Assembly (NCBI RefSeq): GCF_005886345.1
Contig: NZ_PNEC01000054.1
Coordinates: 1-64,000 of the forward strand
Direction of reading: 5' to 3'
Source: Pseudoalteromonas phenolica
Lineage (GTDB): Bacteria; Pseudomonadota; Gammaproteobacteria; Enterobacterales; Alteromonadaceae
DNA: 64,000 nt
A model generated the notes under the pieces. That model was not told where the DNA came from. It searched no databases and saw only the letters and a list, made by a program, of their open reading frames with translations. Below, in pieces: positions 10,901 through 18,989 of the stretch. Every line of letters starts with the position of its first letter. Position 1 is the stretch's first letter. A program made the position numbers and the translations under genes.

Positions 10901-13087
10901 TTCGACGGTAAACGATGTTTCTTCGTCATTTATACCTCCAGATTGGGTAACCCGTACAAAGCTATCTATTTCAGTACGATATATCGCTCCACTTGCTCCA
11001 TAAGTACCGCCATCAGCAATCACTAACCTTTGGCCATTTAAACACAGCTTATCATTACCATTGTATTGCGGGTTTTGGGTAAAGCGATCTTGTGCAAAAG
11101 TAGCTGGGCAACGGGTAATACTCTGCCCTGCTGATAAGGACCAACCTACACCAGCAATACCATTGCCCGAGCGTGATGAATAGTTAAGAGACACATTGGG
11201 CTGTATGCCCGCACGACCTGGTGGTAAATCTATTGGAATATGATAACTAGCAGCACCTCCCGACACACCCGCTTGGCCTTTGATAGTACCTATGTTGTTT
11301 ACCGACGGTGCCGTTATATTTGGCAACGAAGCATTTGGTATTGTTTCAGTTGATGTTGTTTCGTAGTCAAAGACAGGATTGAATGTAACATCGTAGCCAA
11401 GGTCAACACGTTGTGAACAGTTTACGGGGTTAAATACATCACATGTACGAACATTAAAAGTATAGTCACCTGTGTTTTCTAACTCGACACTGAGAGAATT
11501 TTCTCTTGTTGTAGCTCTATGGACTGATTGCCCATCTCTTAATAATTCAAATTCGTAATGAACGCCCAATTGAAAGTCAGCAGGATCAATGGGAGCATGA
11601 GACCAAGTCGCATTGATTGCCGTACCCTGTGCTTGTAGGTTTAAATTTCTTGGAGTGGGTGGTGCTAATAATGTGTAGTAGTTATTTTCTTCTGCCCATG
11701 CACTACATCCCGTTTCGTTACAGGCTCTGACATGAAAACTGTAAAACCTATTATGATCTACATTAAAAGTAGAATTTATTAATGAGCTCTCACCGGTTGA
11801 TGTAGGGAGATTTGAAATAATCTTAGATTCAATAATTTGTTGGTTACGAGTAATTTTAAATTCATAGTTATTAACTACATCCTCTAGATGCTGAATACTA
11901 ATAAAGGCCTCATGATCTGTTGAAGATGTTAAACTTTCAATAACGGGTAGGTCAGGTACTTTAAAAATTTCTACTTCATTAGAATTAAATGAATAACCAG
12001 AACAATTATTTTCTATTGCTTTATCACACACATTAACTCTAAATCGATAAATACCAGGATTTGTAGTCATGTACTCATAGCTTAAAGAGTTACTTGCTAA
12101 TTCAATGGCATCATTGATTCCATCCTTTTGAACAGAAATTTTATAAGTTAACCCTTCAGGAAACCATGGTGTGCCTCCGTTTAATGTTAGCCAAAGTAAT
12201 TTTAATTTCTGTGCAGAGTAAGAGATTGATAACCCTTTCGCAGGGCTTGGTTGTATCCTGTAAAAAGATCTTTCAAGCGGTGAATAATTTGAACATCCTA
12301 GAGAACTGCATGCTTTATAACGATAAAAGTAGTCCCTATTTGGAACTATTTGAAACTCAATATTATTCGTAGAGCTAGATGATTTATAAGTACTTTTTTT
12401 TATTTTTCTACTAAATTCATCCTTATGATAAAAATACTGTTCAACTTCATAGTGTGTCGCATTGTGTTGCTTTGTTAAATTAACAATTGCTTTAAATTGG
12501 AAACCAGAGGCAGAGGGCTCCGATTGCACACTAGAAACTGAAGGTGGCAAAGTGGGTGCTTGAGGTAAACCAATAAAAGAAACTTGGTTACTTGCAGCAG
12601 AATAAGGTGAGCATTTATTTAATTGAGAATCGCAAGCTTTCACTCTAAATTTATATGTATTACCCAAAATTCCATGAACTGAAAAAGCGCGACGCGAAGA
12701 TTGATAGGTTTGACTTTTCCAAACCCCATTTACGTTCTGTTGTATTGTGTAGCTAACGGATGGTTTATATGGGTCAAGTAAACCTGTGCTTGCTGTTGAC
12801 TGGCAAGCGCCTTGTCCACCATCTTCCCACATTAACGTGAGATTTGTACCACTTTTGGACAACTGCAAATGAGTTGGCTTTTTGACATCACCTGAATCAC
12901 TACAGCCAAAGCAATCACCCGGTAAAGCCATAAAACTTGGTAAAGAAGTTGATGGTGATTGAGTTGAAGCTGTATTACTAATAGAAAAACTAGACTGCTC
13001 TTCAAAACACAATTGCCCAAATAAATTGGCAAACGCGAAAGAAGGGAGCAATGCCCCTATAATTATTATTATTCTTAAGACACCCAT
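4985..13087 (-). CDS. secreted RHS/YD-repeat polymorphic toxin with C-terminal HNH nuclease
   Basis: This giant protein has 2700 residues. A signal peptide (1-20) is followed by five or six fibronectin-III-like repeats (about 55-570), each with a Cys pair such as ACDSQLNKCS. An SpvB-like domain starts near 600 (GQAGVSGGAASYHIPIDLPPG). FG-GAP/VCBS-like calcium motifs (VADRNGDGAKDW, FADVNGDGLQDW, VGDIDNDGKDE) and a long YD-repeat shell come next. The RHS core (GRVYDYNLGRFMSVDPY...NPLAGTDPTGY) ends near 2475. The variable tip has a hydrophobic helix, a low-complexity linker and an HNH zinc-finger nuclease: CESCG near 2633, DHIHP near 2660, CRSC near 2680. It is probably a contact-dependent or released DNase toxin. 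The ATG has no obvious Shine-Dalgarno sequence. Confidence 0.88.
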   Translation of the reverse strand: MGVLRIIIIIGALLPSFAFANLFGQLCFEEQSSFSISNTASTQSPSTSLPSFMALPGDCFGCSDSGDVKKPTHLQLSKSGTNLTLMWEDGGQGACQSTASTGLLDPYKPSVSYTIQQNVNGVWKSQTYQSSRRAFSVHGILGNTYKFRVKACDSQLNKCSPYSAASNQVSFIGLPQAPTLPPSVSSVQSEPSASGFQFKAIVNLTKQHNATHYEVEQYFYHKDEFSRKIKKSTYKSSSSTNNIEFQIVPNRDYFYRYKACSSLGCSNYSPLERSFYRIQPSPAKGLSISYSAQKLKLLWLTLNGGTPWFPEGLTYKISVQKDGINDAIELASNSLSYEYMTTNPGIYRFRVNVCDKAIENNCSGYSFNSNEVEIFKVPDLPVIESLTSSTDHEAFISIQHLEDVVNNYEFKITRNQQIIESKIISNLPTSTGESSLINSTFNVDHNRFYSFHVRACNETGCSAWAEENNYYTLLAPPTPRNLNLQAQGTAINATWSHAPIDPADFQLGVHYEFELLRDGQSVHRATTRENSLSVELENTGDYTFNVRTCDVFNPVNCSQRVDLGYDVTFNPVFDYETTSTETIPNASLPNITAPSVNNIGTIKGQAGVSGGAASYHIPIDLPPGRAGIQPNVSLNYSSRSGNGIAGVGWSLSAGQSITRCPATFAQDRFTQNPQYNGNDKLCLNGQRLVIADGGTYGASGAIYRTEIDSFVRVTQSGGINDEETSFTVEYKNGRTAVFGETAASRVVHDGKTEAYSWLIEYEYDATEQNYINYNYTDYGEGERLLTSINYTADSSSTSGQQSVVFDYQNKDEVRSGYVAGGYYELTQRLHRVVTQYTDGETTNDVNTYTLSYQQSAATSRDLLKSIEQCMGDHCFPATEFSWQHSAQVIKKEHISVASADLIQLNLPVADRNGDGAKDWPGLYITPEGNETTNSHPTNSCNYGSQINCHLQTADVNLDGYSDNINLSTSDSGKTLEVILNNKNGSTTAINTNVQLEELASILSVDDYNGDSFPDVVVVNKFASTTEDKLLIYYHSGDVDAPYSASRRDVLHTLSKDIVTAPYQSQYSVVAASDLNGDGLRDFYVTNGYNRSEPIMGQAPIESLYFTVLNGTRVELNRTGISLNSGHYSNSYGTRTRFYLFADVNGDGLQDWLGWYNPNSSRNTNKLGLFVRYNKGGSFSGAIDTGYTMPERRFSYESYWDSEGMEVNNVMFSPKYANALQVGDIDNDGKDEILYPGSISVEHCITTITNDLFQEGEVCGSDFDSKAYEEIGQGSSRFRSLSDDKDRSIYRYKVIQLTDGVFTRDDSSFYGARNHTALVDGQGDGLLDMVFHYGFRCDSEASTLCNFSTSPPSGLAEGVVNISRNYGSGGGTSSADYAAIDMLQSVTNGVGYQSNWSYRPLSSEVNANINNVSKLYIKGDNYQAGYQNFTSSMYVVNSFEQSDGLGGLRERNYAYRGAVYNSRGRGFMGFKTIVEQDQVSGLVTQTDFRQEFPYQGKIQRQATFKSDSYTKNGAPLSDNDSSAINLSTYSWADNPSHDLSGIYHIYPSSIVKIVNDLDGNLLTTHTTQNTEIDEFGNITNSTVTIDDTDLISYETETVSDYENDEETWFLNQLRSSKVTKTSAGDTKTTSTVLSNYHANRKPETVVLKEGSAEEIDNELKTTTTVFNDYGLPTSITETATTYAIDGSEQESNRTSSIDYTKNGTLVSADGYFPFTVTNAKGHTVTTNINPATGQPTTVRKQIGASAYLDTVYDYDDYNRLYSVQTGGQPIRYTAVQTPDDSAPANAVMQIVTKSAGTPTTKEYKDKLGRTLRTAVQGFANISWIYNDVHYDNEGQVTFESVPFINATSPTTLGVSYSEFDVLGRPKYKVTSQSCANLVDGTMTVEYTYTGFTTEIDVEETCNSLTLPKMLRTYNSQKQLMSTVDAIGGTTTYSYNRLGLPTVIQDANGDSIVASYDSFGRKTSVNDPNQGYTQFTYNGFGELQAEERKQTSASTSAHTIVRYAVDALGRVTKRRATGETDLTYNYDTASNGYGQLGSESGNGVTRTYAFDSFGRPTTTTIAGSSKSYTISTLYDANFGRVKGLRYPNNLTVKYEYNTRGYLTHIKNAASGYVYQNITGMDKFGNIASSTLGNGLRESNLYYAESGQMANKIVNKTGQGQLLNINYSAYDGFGNLRELSVTTGPIGDQHTFSERFEYDDLHRLTSNQIAGITTTSYRYDNVGNITYKSDYATTYDYDTHLIGYSGGGDNAVKKVQKTDGSWVGFSYDARGNMTKGDGLTEALYNAMDKPTSIAKNSITNSFVYGPDHMRFKQTKSTGSTIYYADKLYEEEVKNGETTWRAYIGDVAVVSKSDNGLATIRYTHRDRLGSARLFTDRNGNVEAQRNYDPFGKPREASGGLKVDNKLGDLNTAKTRRGFTDHEHLDDMELIHMNGRVYDYNLGRFMSVDPYVQSPGNSQSINPYSYIMNNPLAGTDPTGYVAIVPVIVWAVNAYAAYETANAAADAYDSYQNGDVSGREVAATVATSALENTVGKKFKVAKAGAQKIRKAFKGDPPSANNQKSQNASNTDGGTKTSNGAENTQSANSPNQKTTDIGSQKSISKEGTSGGDRAGKSFTKKGKQTVIQRNKEQNGGVTKCESCGVETVPAQKSQKGVTPPKNETQVDHIHPKSKGGDGSPSNGQVLCRSCNREKSDKVPEPKKPDEL

Positions 13088-13388
13088 TGTTTATATTTTG
13101 TTTATTTTCAGTGAAAAATGTAAACGCATTGTACCCACCTTCAAACCTAACCACAATAAATTGAAAATAATGAAGTAAAATAACCAGTTGGAATCAATTG
13201 AAAGAGAGGCTTTCTTAAAAGTTGTAAATAGTAGGTAAAGATTTAAATCATCATTACGTTAAAGAAGGGAAAACGTATAGTTCTAAAGAAATGATGCTTA
13301 GTTGTTGATTAGATTTATAAGAGTTTGAATAGATTTTTGAGGGCTATTAAAAAAGTATGCTTTAAGGAGAAGTTACTACAATAAATTG
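13088..13388. other. upstream region of the RHS gene
   Basis: This AT-rich stretch separates the RHS start codon from the ffs RNA. It presumably carries the RHS promoter, but no confident -35/-10 pair was found and there is no clear ribosome-binding site. No small gene is seen. Confidence 0.4.
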
Positions 13389-13501
13389 GGTGGTAGTCTT
13401 ACCAGCCACATCCCGGCACACAAGTCATCCGCTGTGGCTGCTTCCTTCCGGACCTGACCAGGTTCACGAACTATTGTTGCGAGAGGACCAATAAGACCAC
13501 C
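13389..13501 (-). ncRNA. ffs: 4.5S / signal recognition particle RNA
   Basis: The reverse strand carries the SRP RNA apical core, ACCAGGTCAGGTCCGGAAGG in generic form (here CCTGGTCAGGTCCGGAAGGA followed by AGCAGCC). The flanking GGTGGTCTTATTGG and GGTAAGACTACC arms pair to close a single long hairpin of about 113 nt, close to the 114 nt of E. coli 4.5S RNA. It binds Ffh and directs ribosomes making membrane proteins to FtsY/SecYEG. The exact ends are estimated from the closing stem. Confidence 0.93.
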
Positions 13502-13528
13502 ATAGTGGGCCTTGTTAGGCGCGGAAGG

Positions 13529-13557
13529 ATTATCTCTATTATGTGCTTTAGATTCAA
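13529..13557 (-). promoter_or_regulatory. sigma-70 promoter of ffs
   Basis: The reverse strand has TTGAAT (13552-13557) and GATAAT (13529-13534) separated by 17 bases. Transcription from it would begin roughly 20-25 nt before the mature RNA, in line with the 5' leader that RNase P removes from E. coli 4.5S precursor. Confidence 0.6.
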
Positions 13558-13564
13558 GGAAAAA

Positions 13565-13610
13565 CTTAATTAATTAAGCCGATTGCCTAATGCTTAAGCA
13601 ATCGGTTTAA
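13565..13610 (-). terminator. terminator of the DUF3014 gene
   Basis: An 8-bp perfect stem, CCGATTGC / GCAATCGG (13580-13587 with 13599-13606), lies just after the DUF3014 stop. On the reverse strand it is followed by an AT-rich stretch ending in a T-run. Confidence 0.6.
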
Positions 13611-13624
13611 AATGTAACACTAGA

Positions 13625-14515
13625 TTATTTGATTAATGATTTTTGAACAGCCGTAAGCTTGCTCTTCACGCGCTTCATATTTGCAGGACCCATGCGTAAA
13701 AACTGTTTTTGCGCATCTGACAGCTTTTCCCACTCTGGGTATGCATAGCTATATGTCACTGAATCTTTAATCAACGGCAGGCTAGTCTCTGGAATTTGCG
13801 TCTCTAACAGTTCGCTGATTGCTTCATTTAAAGTGTAATTAAAATCTTCACCCTCATAGCCAATCTCTTCATAAGCTTCAAAAATCAGTGGCTGGAACTT
13901 TTTATAAAGACGAACAATTTGTGCATTGCTCATTTGAGAAAGCATATCAACGTATGGTGTGTAACGCTCAAAGCTATTTGGATCTGTGATGATGATATCT
14001 GACTCAAGGGCCATGAAACTATCTACAGGTGCACTTAATGGAATGTGCTTCTTAGCGACTTTACCCTGCGCTAGATTGTCAACAAAAACAACGGTACGAC
14101 GTACCATGTCTTCTGTAACTAATAACCCTAATGATTGCTCGGTAAGGTATTCACCCAAGCTTTGTTTAACTTCTGTATCACTGTCATCCAACGATGGAAG
14201 CTGAGGCTCAGCAGGTTTTGCTTCAACAATTCGTTCTTCAACAGGCTCAGGGGTCGGTTCTGGCTGCGGTTCAGGTTCATACGTTTCTACAACCTCAGGT
14301 TCTGGCTCAGGCTCTGGTTGAGTTTGCGCCGTATTGACCGGCTTAACAGGGTCTGTTTGTGGTACCACAACGTCTTGTTTGAACTTTTCATTTTCTACAG
14401 GCTTTTCAGATTTACTTGAAAGCACAAAAACAGCAACGACGATTAACGCCATAACAACAACGGCTGCAAATAGCAGCTGGGTTTGGGAAGGCTTTGAAGA
14501 TGGTTGTTCTGACAT
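13625..14515 (-). CDS. DUF3014 membrane-anchored protein
   Basis: This protein has about 296 residues. A short cytoplasmic N-terminus is followed by one membrane helix (about 15-35, LLFAAVVVMALIVVAVFVL), a Pro/Glu-rich linker (repeated PEPEP-type units, about 65-110) and a globular C-terminal domain of DUF3014 type (DMVRRTVVFVDNLAQGKVA, YTPYVDMLSQMSNAQIVRLY). The start is MSEQPSS at 14513-14515, preceded by GGAG at the right distance, rather than the upstream in-frame codon. The single-helix plus Pro/Glu spacer suggests an envelope protein projecting into the periplasm. The function is unknown. It is monocistronic, with its own terminator. Confidence 0.8.
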   Translation of the reverse strand: MSEQPSSKPSQTQLLFAAVVVMALIVVAVFVLSSKSEKPVENEKFKQDVVVPQTDPVKPVNTAQTQPEPEPEPEVVETYEPEPQPEPTPEPVEERIVEAKPAEPQLPSLDDSDTEVKQSLGEYLTEQSLGLLVTEDMVRRTVVFVDNLAQGKVAKKHIPLSAPVDSFMALESDIIITDPNSFERYTPYVDMLSQMSNAQIVRLYKKFQPLIFEAYEEIGYEGEDFNYTLNEAISELLETQIPETSLPLIKDSVTYSYAYPEWEKLSDAQKQFLRMGPANMKRVKSKLTAVQKSLIK

Positions 14516-14666
14516 GTTTTCTCCGTTTAATGGCTGAACACAATATTCCATTGAATATTCTATAATTAGTTATAAAGTAAAGATATATCACTGAGTGATT
14601 GATGCAAGTGATATACGATAACTGATGGCATTCGCAGCAAAAAGTTCATAATAATTAAGGGCGAAT

Positions 14667-15818
14667 ATGGAAAAAAAACCGCAAAATACTCAGCATTCAA
14701 AAATGGCTCTGCTACTGACAGGTGGTGGCGCAAGAGCGGCGTATCAAGTCGGCGTGTTAAAAGCATTGGCTTTGAGCATGCCTCGCAATGCCAAAATTCC
14801 CTTTCAAATTATTAATGGTACGTCTGCAGGCGCAATAAACTCTGCGGCCATGGCGTGTTATGCCTCATGTATGCATTTAGCTGTGAGAAAAATTGAGTGG
14901 GTATGGCGACAATTTCATACTCATATGGTCTATAAAAGCTCATTTTCAGGTGCATCAAGTTATATTCTGGGCAATATGATGCGCAGCTTTCAATCTGACT
15001 ATTTAAATCATCCCCCCGCTAGCCTACTAGATAACTCGCCGCTTCGAGCATTGCTTGATGATGTTTTAGATTTATCTCGCATTGATAGAAACTTACATAG
15101 AAAATATCTAGAGGCTGTGTCTGTTACGGTCTCGAGCTATTCAACTGGAAAGTCAGTGGCTGTATTTCAGTCGAATAATGCAGCCCCTTGGCAACGAGCA
15201 AAACGCGAAGGGGTCGCAGATCAGATCACGTTAGATTTGCTCATGGCCTCTAGTGCCATTCCTATGGTGTTTCCAAGTGTTAGAGTAAAGCATCATTATT
15301 ATGGAGATGGGTCTATTCACCAATTATCTCCGCTTAGCCCATCAATTCATTTAGGTGCTGATAAAATATTTATCATTGGTGTTGAGCAGCCAAAACGCCA
15401 ACGCGCCATAGGTTACGAACCTCATTTCCCTGGTGTATCAACGGTTGCTGGCCACTTGCTAGATAGCGTCTTTGCAGATACGCTGCAATCAGATTTGGAA
15501 CGTTTAGAACGAGTTAACCGAACCATAGGTTTACTGCCTTCTAACTCAAAGAATAAACACAAAGAGCTAAAGCAAGTTTCAACACTCGTCATTAACCCGA
15601 CGCAAAACTTTAATGAAATAGCGACACAATGCTATGAACATATGCCACTGGCAGTCAGAATGCTATTACGTTCGATAGGTATCAAAAAGCACTCGGAGTC
15701 GAGCTTAGCGAGTTACTTAATGTTTGAGAAAGCCTATACCCGAAGGCTCATTGAATTTGGTTATCAAGATGGGCTAGATAGACTTGAAGAAATTCGAGAG
15801 TTTCTTGAACTGAATTAG
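14667..15818 (+). CDS. patatin-like phospholipase
   Basis: This 383-residue patatin-family serine hydrolase has the oxyanion motif GGGARAAYQ near 19-27, the nucleophile elbow GTSAG at 51-55 (Ser53) and the catalytic Asp in YGDGS near 214. Together they form the Ser-Asp dyad that cleaves acyl esters of phospholipids. There is no signal peptide, so it probably acts in the cytoplasm or at the inner membrane, like RssA-type proteins. AAGG precedes the ATG. It is transcribed alone, divergent from the DUF3014 gene. The physiological substrate cannot be read from the sequence. Confidence 0.87.
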   Translation: MEKKPQNTQHSKMALLLTGGGARAAYQVGVLKALALSMPRNAKIPFQIINGTSAGAINSAAMACYASCMHLAVRKIEWVWRQFHTHMVYKSSFSGASSYILGNMMRSFQSDYLNHPPASLLDNSPLRALLDDVLDLSRIDRNLHRKYLEAVSVTVSSYSTGKSVAVFQSNNAAPWQRAKREGVADQITLDLLMASSAIPMVFPSVRVKHHYYGDGSIHQLSPLSPSIHLGADKIFIIGVEQPKRQRAIGYEPHFPGVSTVAGHLLDSVFADTLQSDLERLERVNRTIGLLPSNSKNKHKELKQVSTLVINPTQNFNEIATQCYEHMPLAVRMLLRSIGIKKHSESSLASYLMFEKAYTRRLIEFGYQDGLDRLEEIREFLELN

Positions 15819-15922
15819 GATTAGCGTAAAAGCCTGACAAAAGAAAGTTGCACTTAGCAGAACCTCAGAGTAATTCTCTATTGAATCTAAAAACTGTTAC
15901 GCTTTGCTTAGAAAAAAAATGC

Positions 15923-17896
15923 TTAAGATAACCCTTCTAACAAAAACTGCTCAGCACGCTCGACTCTTCTAGGCTTACCTTTGAGCAATAAGATGTCATT
16001 AACTTGTAATTGCATATCATCTGCCGGAGAGTCTATTTCTTGACCATCTCGTCTCAATGCAGTGATCACAACCCTCTGCTGCTTCAAATTTAGCTGTGCA
16101 ATTTGTTTATTTACAGCATATGCAGACTCTGGCAATGCAATTGCGTGAAGATATTCTAGACGCTCTAATGGCTCACTATTTTGTTCTATCGAGCCGTCAG
16201 TAAAAAAGCCATGTAAGAATTCGTAGCGATTCTCTCTTTCTTGACTGACTCTTCGTAAAATACGCCGCATCGGTACACCTGACATATGCAGCACGTGAGA
16301 AATGAGCATTAAACTGGCCTCTAAGGCTTCTGGCACGACTTCTGCCACCCCCATTTTTTTAAAATCTTCGAGGTGTATATCATCAGTGGCGCGAACAATA
16401 ATTGATACGCCGGGCGCAACTCTTTTAATTGCATCTATCACAGGTTGGTTTTGTTCAAAGTCAGACATTGTGACTATCACCAACTTAGCTTGTTCAACTT
16501 TAGCTGATTTTAAAATGGTATTTTGCGCAGCATGGCCAAACAAAACAGGCTCTCCTGCATTTTGTGCTTCTTGCACTAATAAAGGATTTCGCTCAATTGC
16601 GACATAAGGGATTGCTTCAGGTTTTAGAAAGCGGGTAATGGTTTGCCCTACCCGACCATAACCAAGGATTAGTACGTGACCATATAAATTATGACTGCCA
16701 AAAGTTTTTTGGAACTGCTCGTTATTCTGTTCATTCTCAATTTTAAAGAAACTTAATATGCGGTCAGTTTGGCTTATTAAATAGGGGGTAAGTGCCATGG
16801 ATAGAACCCCTAAGGCAATTAGGAATGATGCGGTGGTTGAGGCCATAAGCTCATTTTTAGAAGCGAGTGCAATCAGTACAAAGCCAAACTCACCCATTTG
16901 CCAAAGCAAAATACCGGAAGCAATGGCGTCTTTTTTCCGCTCGCCAATGAGTTGTGCGCAACCCCAAATAATGAGCAACTTTATAATAAATAAAACTGCT
17001 AAAGCCACACAAATATACCAAAACATTTCTATGACAAAACCAACGTTGAGCTGCATGCCCACGGTGACAAAAAACAGCCCCATCAATATATCTCTAAAGG
17101 GCCGGATTTCAGCTTCTAATTGATGTCGATACTGACTTTCACCTAACATCATCCCCGCTAAAAAGGCACCAAGAGCCATAGATAATCCAAATAGGTAAGT
17201 CAGGCCTGCGGCGCATAACGCAACCATTAAGGTAGATAAAACAAATAGCTCATCGGTTCTTACCTGCGCTATTTCATTGAACACAATAGGAAGTAACCAC
17301 TTACCTACAGCCCAAAGTAAAATACAAACAAATGCACCTTTCGCTAAGGCAATTGCAAGTGTGGAGGCAAGCATTTGATTATCTGCTTGGGCAAATAAAG
17401 GAATACTGATCAGCAGTGGGACAACAGCGATATCTTGAAACAATAAAATGCCGATTGATAATTGACCACGTCTTTGATTAAGCGCACCGTTTTCTTTGAG
17501 TAGCTTTACCACAACAGCTGTTGAAGACAGTGTCATAATACTGGCAATGGTAAAGGCGCTAAGCCACCCATAGTCAAAAAATCGGACAATAGGCATGGCA
17601 ATAACAATGGTTAATAGCACCTGAAGGCTTCCTAAGCCAAAAACCAGGTTTCGCATTGCCATGAGCTTTGGTACTGAAAACTCAAGACCTAAACTAAATA
17701 GCAAAAATACAATGCCTAGCTCTGCTATGAAGTTCATTTCATAGCTCATACTCATCCAGCCAATGCTTGGGCTGCTAACAAGCACTCCGGTTACGAGATA
17801 CGCCAATATGGCCGGCAAACCGATGCGCTTAAACAGCCAAACCAATAACATTGCGGCAAGTAATAAGGCAAAAACTTGACTATAAATGCTCTGCAA
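15923..17896 (-). CDS. CPA2-family cation:proton antiporter (Kef-type) with RCK domains
   Basis: This 657-residue inner-membrane protein has about twelve hydrophobic helices over residues 1-380 and contains LLFQDIAVVPLL, characteristic of CPA2 (KefB/KefC/YbaL) exchangers. A TrkA-N/RCK domain follows (LILGYGRVGQTITRF near 410, with a downstream acidic residue for NAD binding). A TrkA-C-like domain closes the protein (near 575-650). It probably exchanges K+ or Na+ for H+ under nucleotide or thiol control. No KefF/KefG-type ancillary gene is adjacent, so regulation by glutathione adducts is not supported. It is divergent from the diguanylate cyclase gene. Confidence 0.87.
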   Translation of the reverse strand: MQSIYSQVFALLLAAMLLVWLFKRIGLPAILAYLVTGVLVSSPSIGWMSMSYEMNFIAELGIVFLLFSLGLEFSVPKLMAMRNLVFGLGSLQVLLTIVIAMPIVRFFDYGWLSAFTIASIMTLSSTAVVVKLLKENGALNQRRGQLSIGILLFQDIAVVPLLISIPLFAQADNQMLASTLAIALAKGAFVCILLWAVGKWLLPIVFNEIAQVRTDELFVLSTLMVALCAAGLTYLFGLSMALGAFLAGMMLGESQYRHQLEAEIRPFRDILMGLFFVTVGMQLNVGFVIEMFWYICVALAVLFIIKLLIIWGCAQLIGERKKDAIASGILLWQMGEFGFVLIALASKNELMASTTASFLIALGVLSMALTPYLISQTDRILSFFKIENEQNNEQFQKTFGSHNLYGHVLILGYGRVGQTITRFLKPEAIPYVAIERNPLLVQEAQNAGEPVLFGHAAQNTILKSAKVEQAKLVIVTMSDFEQNQPVIDAIKRVAPGVSIIVRATDDIHLEDFKKMGVAEVVPEALEASLMLISHVLHMSGVPMRRILRRVSQERENRYEFLHGFFTDGSIEQNSEPLERLEYLHAIALPESAYAVNKQIAQLNLKQQRVVITALRRDGQEIDSPADDMQLQVNDILLLKGKPRRVERAEQFLLEGLS

Positions 17897-18040
17897 ACGC
17901 CCTCCAGAGAGTCAATTTTGTATGAGTTTATTTTTAGACTTAAATTAACTATAGCAAGCGTCTGTTTTTCAGCCAGTTTAAAAGTTTGGCATAGAAATAG
18001 CTTAGATACCTTTGGTTATGATAATTAGGGGTTCTAACTG

Positions 18041-18937
18041 ATGGAAAACGTCCATATTCTGACGCAAAGATTAACAACGCGCGGCGACTATTTGCCGTTT
18101 AATGCTGAGCAATATATAAATCATGAGCCTCAATTTGCTCATAGATTAGTAGAAAAGCTACAAACGACACTCGATATTGAAGAACTACTGAACATTTATT
18201 CTGAGCATGCTGAACGTATAACCAAACTTTCAGGCTTGCAATTTCATACTGCTCTTGGCGCATTTGAATTACAAGGCAGCGATAAACAATACACTCCATT
18301 TAGTTTCGAGCTAGATTTAAATGGTGAGTATCTCGGTAAGCTGGTTTATTTTTGCCAATATCAGCTTAGTGCTGCAATTAAGCAAAAGTTGCAATCTATA
18401 CACCAAGTTTTAATTTATCCACTTAGAAACGCCTTGATGTATCAACGTGTACTTCAACTTGCCACTAAAGATTCTCTGACAGGTTTGTACAACCGTAGTC
18501 AATTCAATGACAGCTTAGCGCAAAGAATTGAAAATGGCAGACGACATCAGCGTAAATTTAGTTTGATGTTGCTTGATTTAGATAACTTTAAGCAAGTAAA
18601 TGACAATTTTGGTCACAAAGCGGGTGACGAAGTGTTAATTGAGTTTTCAAACATTCTGAAGGCGTCAATTAGAACAACTGAAAGTGTCTACCGCTTTGGA
18701 GGCGATGAGTTCGCGATTTTAATTGATGATCCTGAGTTTGTTACTAATAAATTGATTGCTGAACGCATCATGCATTCTGTAGGTCACTGTAAATTAATGT
18801 CTAAATATGGTGTCACAACCAGCATTGGGTTCACTCTCGCCGAAGGCGCTGACTGTGAAGAAAATATCTTTGCTAGAGCCGACAAAGGCTTATATAAGGC
18901 TAAAGCAGCAGGCAGGAACTGCGCTCGCGCCATCTAA
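18041..18937 (+). CDS. GGDEF diguanylate cyclase
   Basis: This 298-residue soluble protein has an N-terminal half (1-135) of unrecognised, possibly GAF-like type. The C-terminal GGDEF domain begins at DSLTGLYNR (144-152), and the active-site loop GGDEF lies at 220-224. Mg2+-binding LLDLDNFKQVND is intact, so it should make c-di-GMP from two GTP. The inhibitory I-site position reads R-T-T-E (211-214) instead of RxxD, so product inhibition may be weakened. There are no membrane helices. It is a monocistronic gene with a strong hairpin after the stop. Confidence 0.9.
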   Translation: MENVHILTQRLTTRGDYLPFNAEQYINHEPQFAHRLVEKLQTTLDIEELLNIYSEHAERITKLSGLQFHTALGAFELQGSDKQYTPFSFELDLNGEYLGKLVYFCQYQLSAAIKQKLQSIHQVLIYPLRNALMYQRVLQLATKDSLTGLYNRSQFNDSLAQRIENGRRHQRKFSLMLLDLDNFKQVNDNFGHKAGDEVLIEFSNILKASIRTTESVYRFGGDEFAILIDDPEFVTNKLIAERIMHSVGHCKLMSKYGVTTSIGFTLAEGADCEENIFARADKGLYKAKAAGRNCARAI

Positions 18938-18944
18938 ACAATTC

Positions 18945-18973
18945 GCCAAAGCAAGCCCCTAACTTGCTTTGGC
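18945..18973. terminator. bidirectional hairpin between GGDEF gene and small membrane-protein gene
   Basis: An 11-bp perfect stem, GCCAAAGCAAG / CTTGCTTTGGC, encloses 7 bases between two convergent stop codons. The U-tail is weak on the plus strand. Confidence 0.6.
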
Positions 18974-18989
18974 TCTTATGCCCTTTCTA

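Noticed and set aside
13088-13388. Possible second small RNA next to ffs
   Set aside because: AT-rich with no stable hairpin or promoter pair that could be defended.
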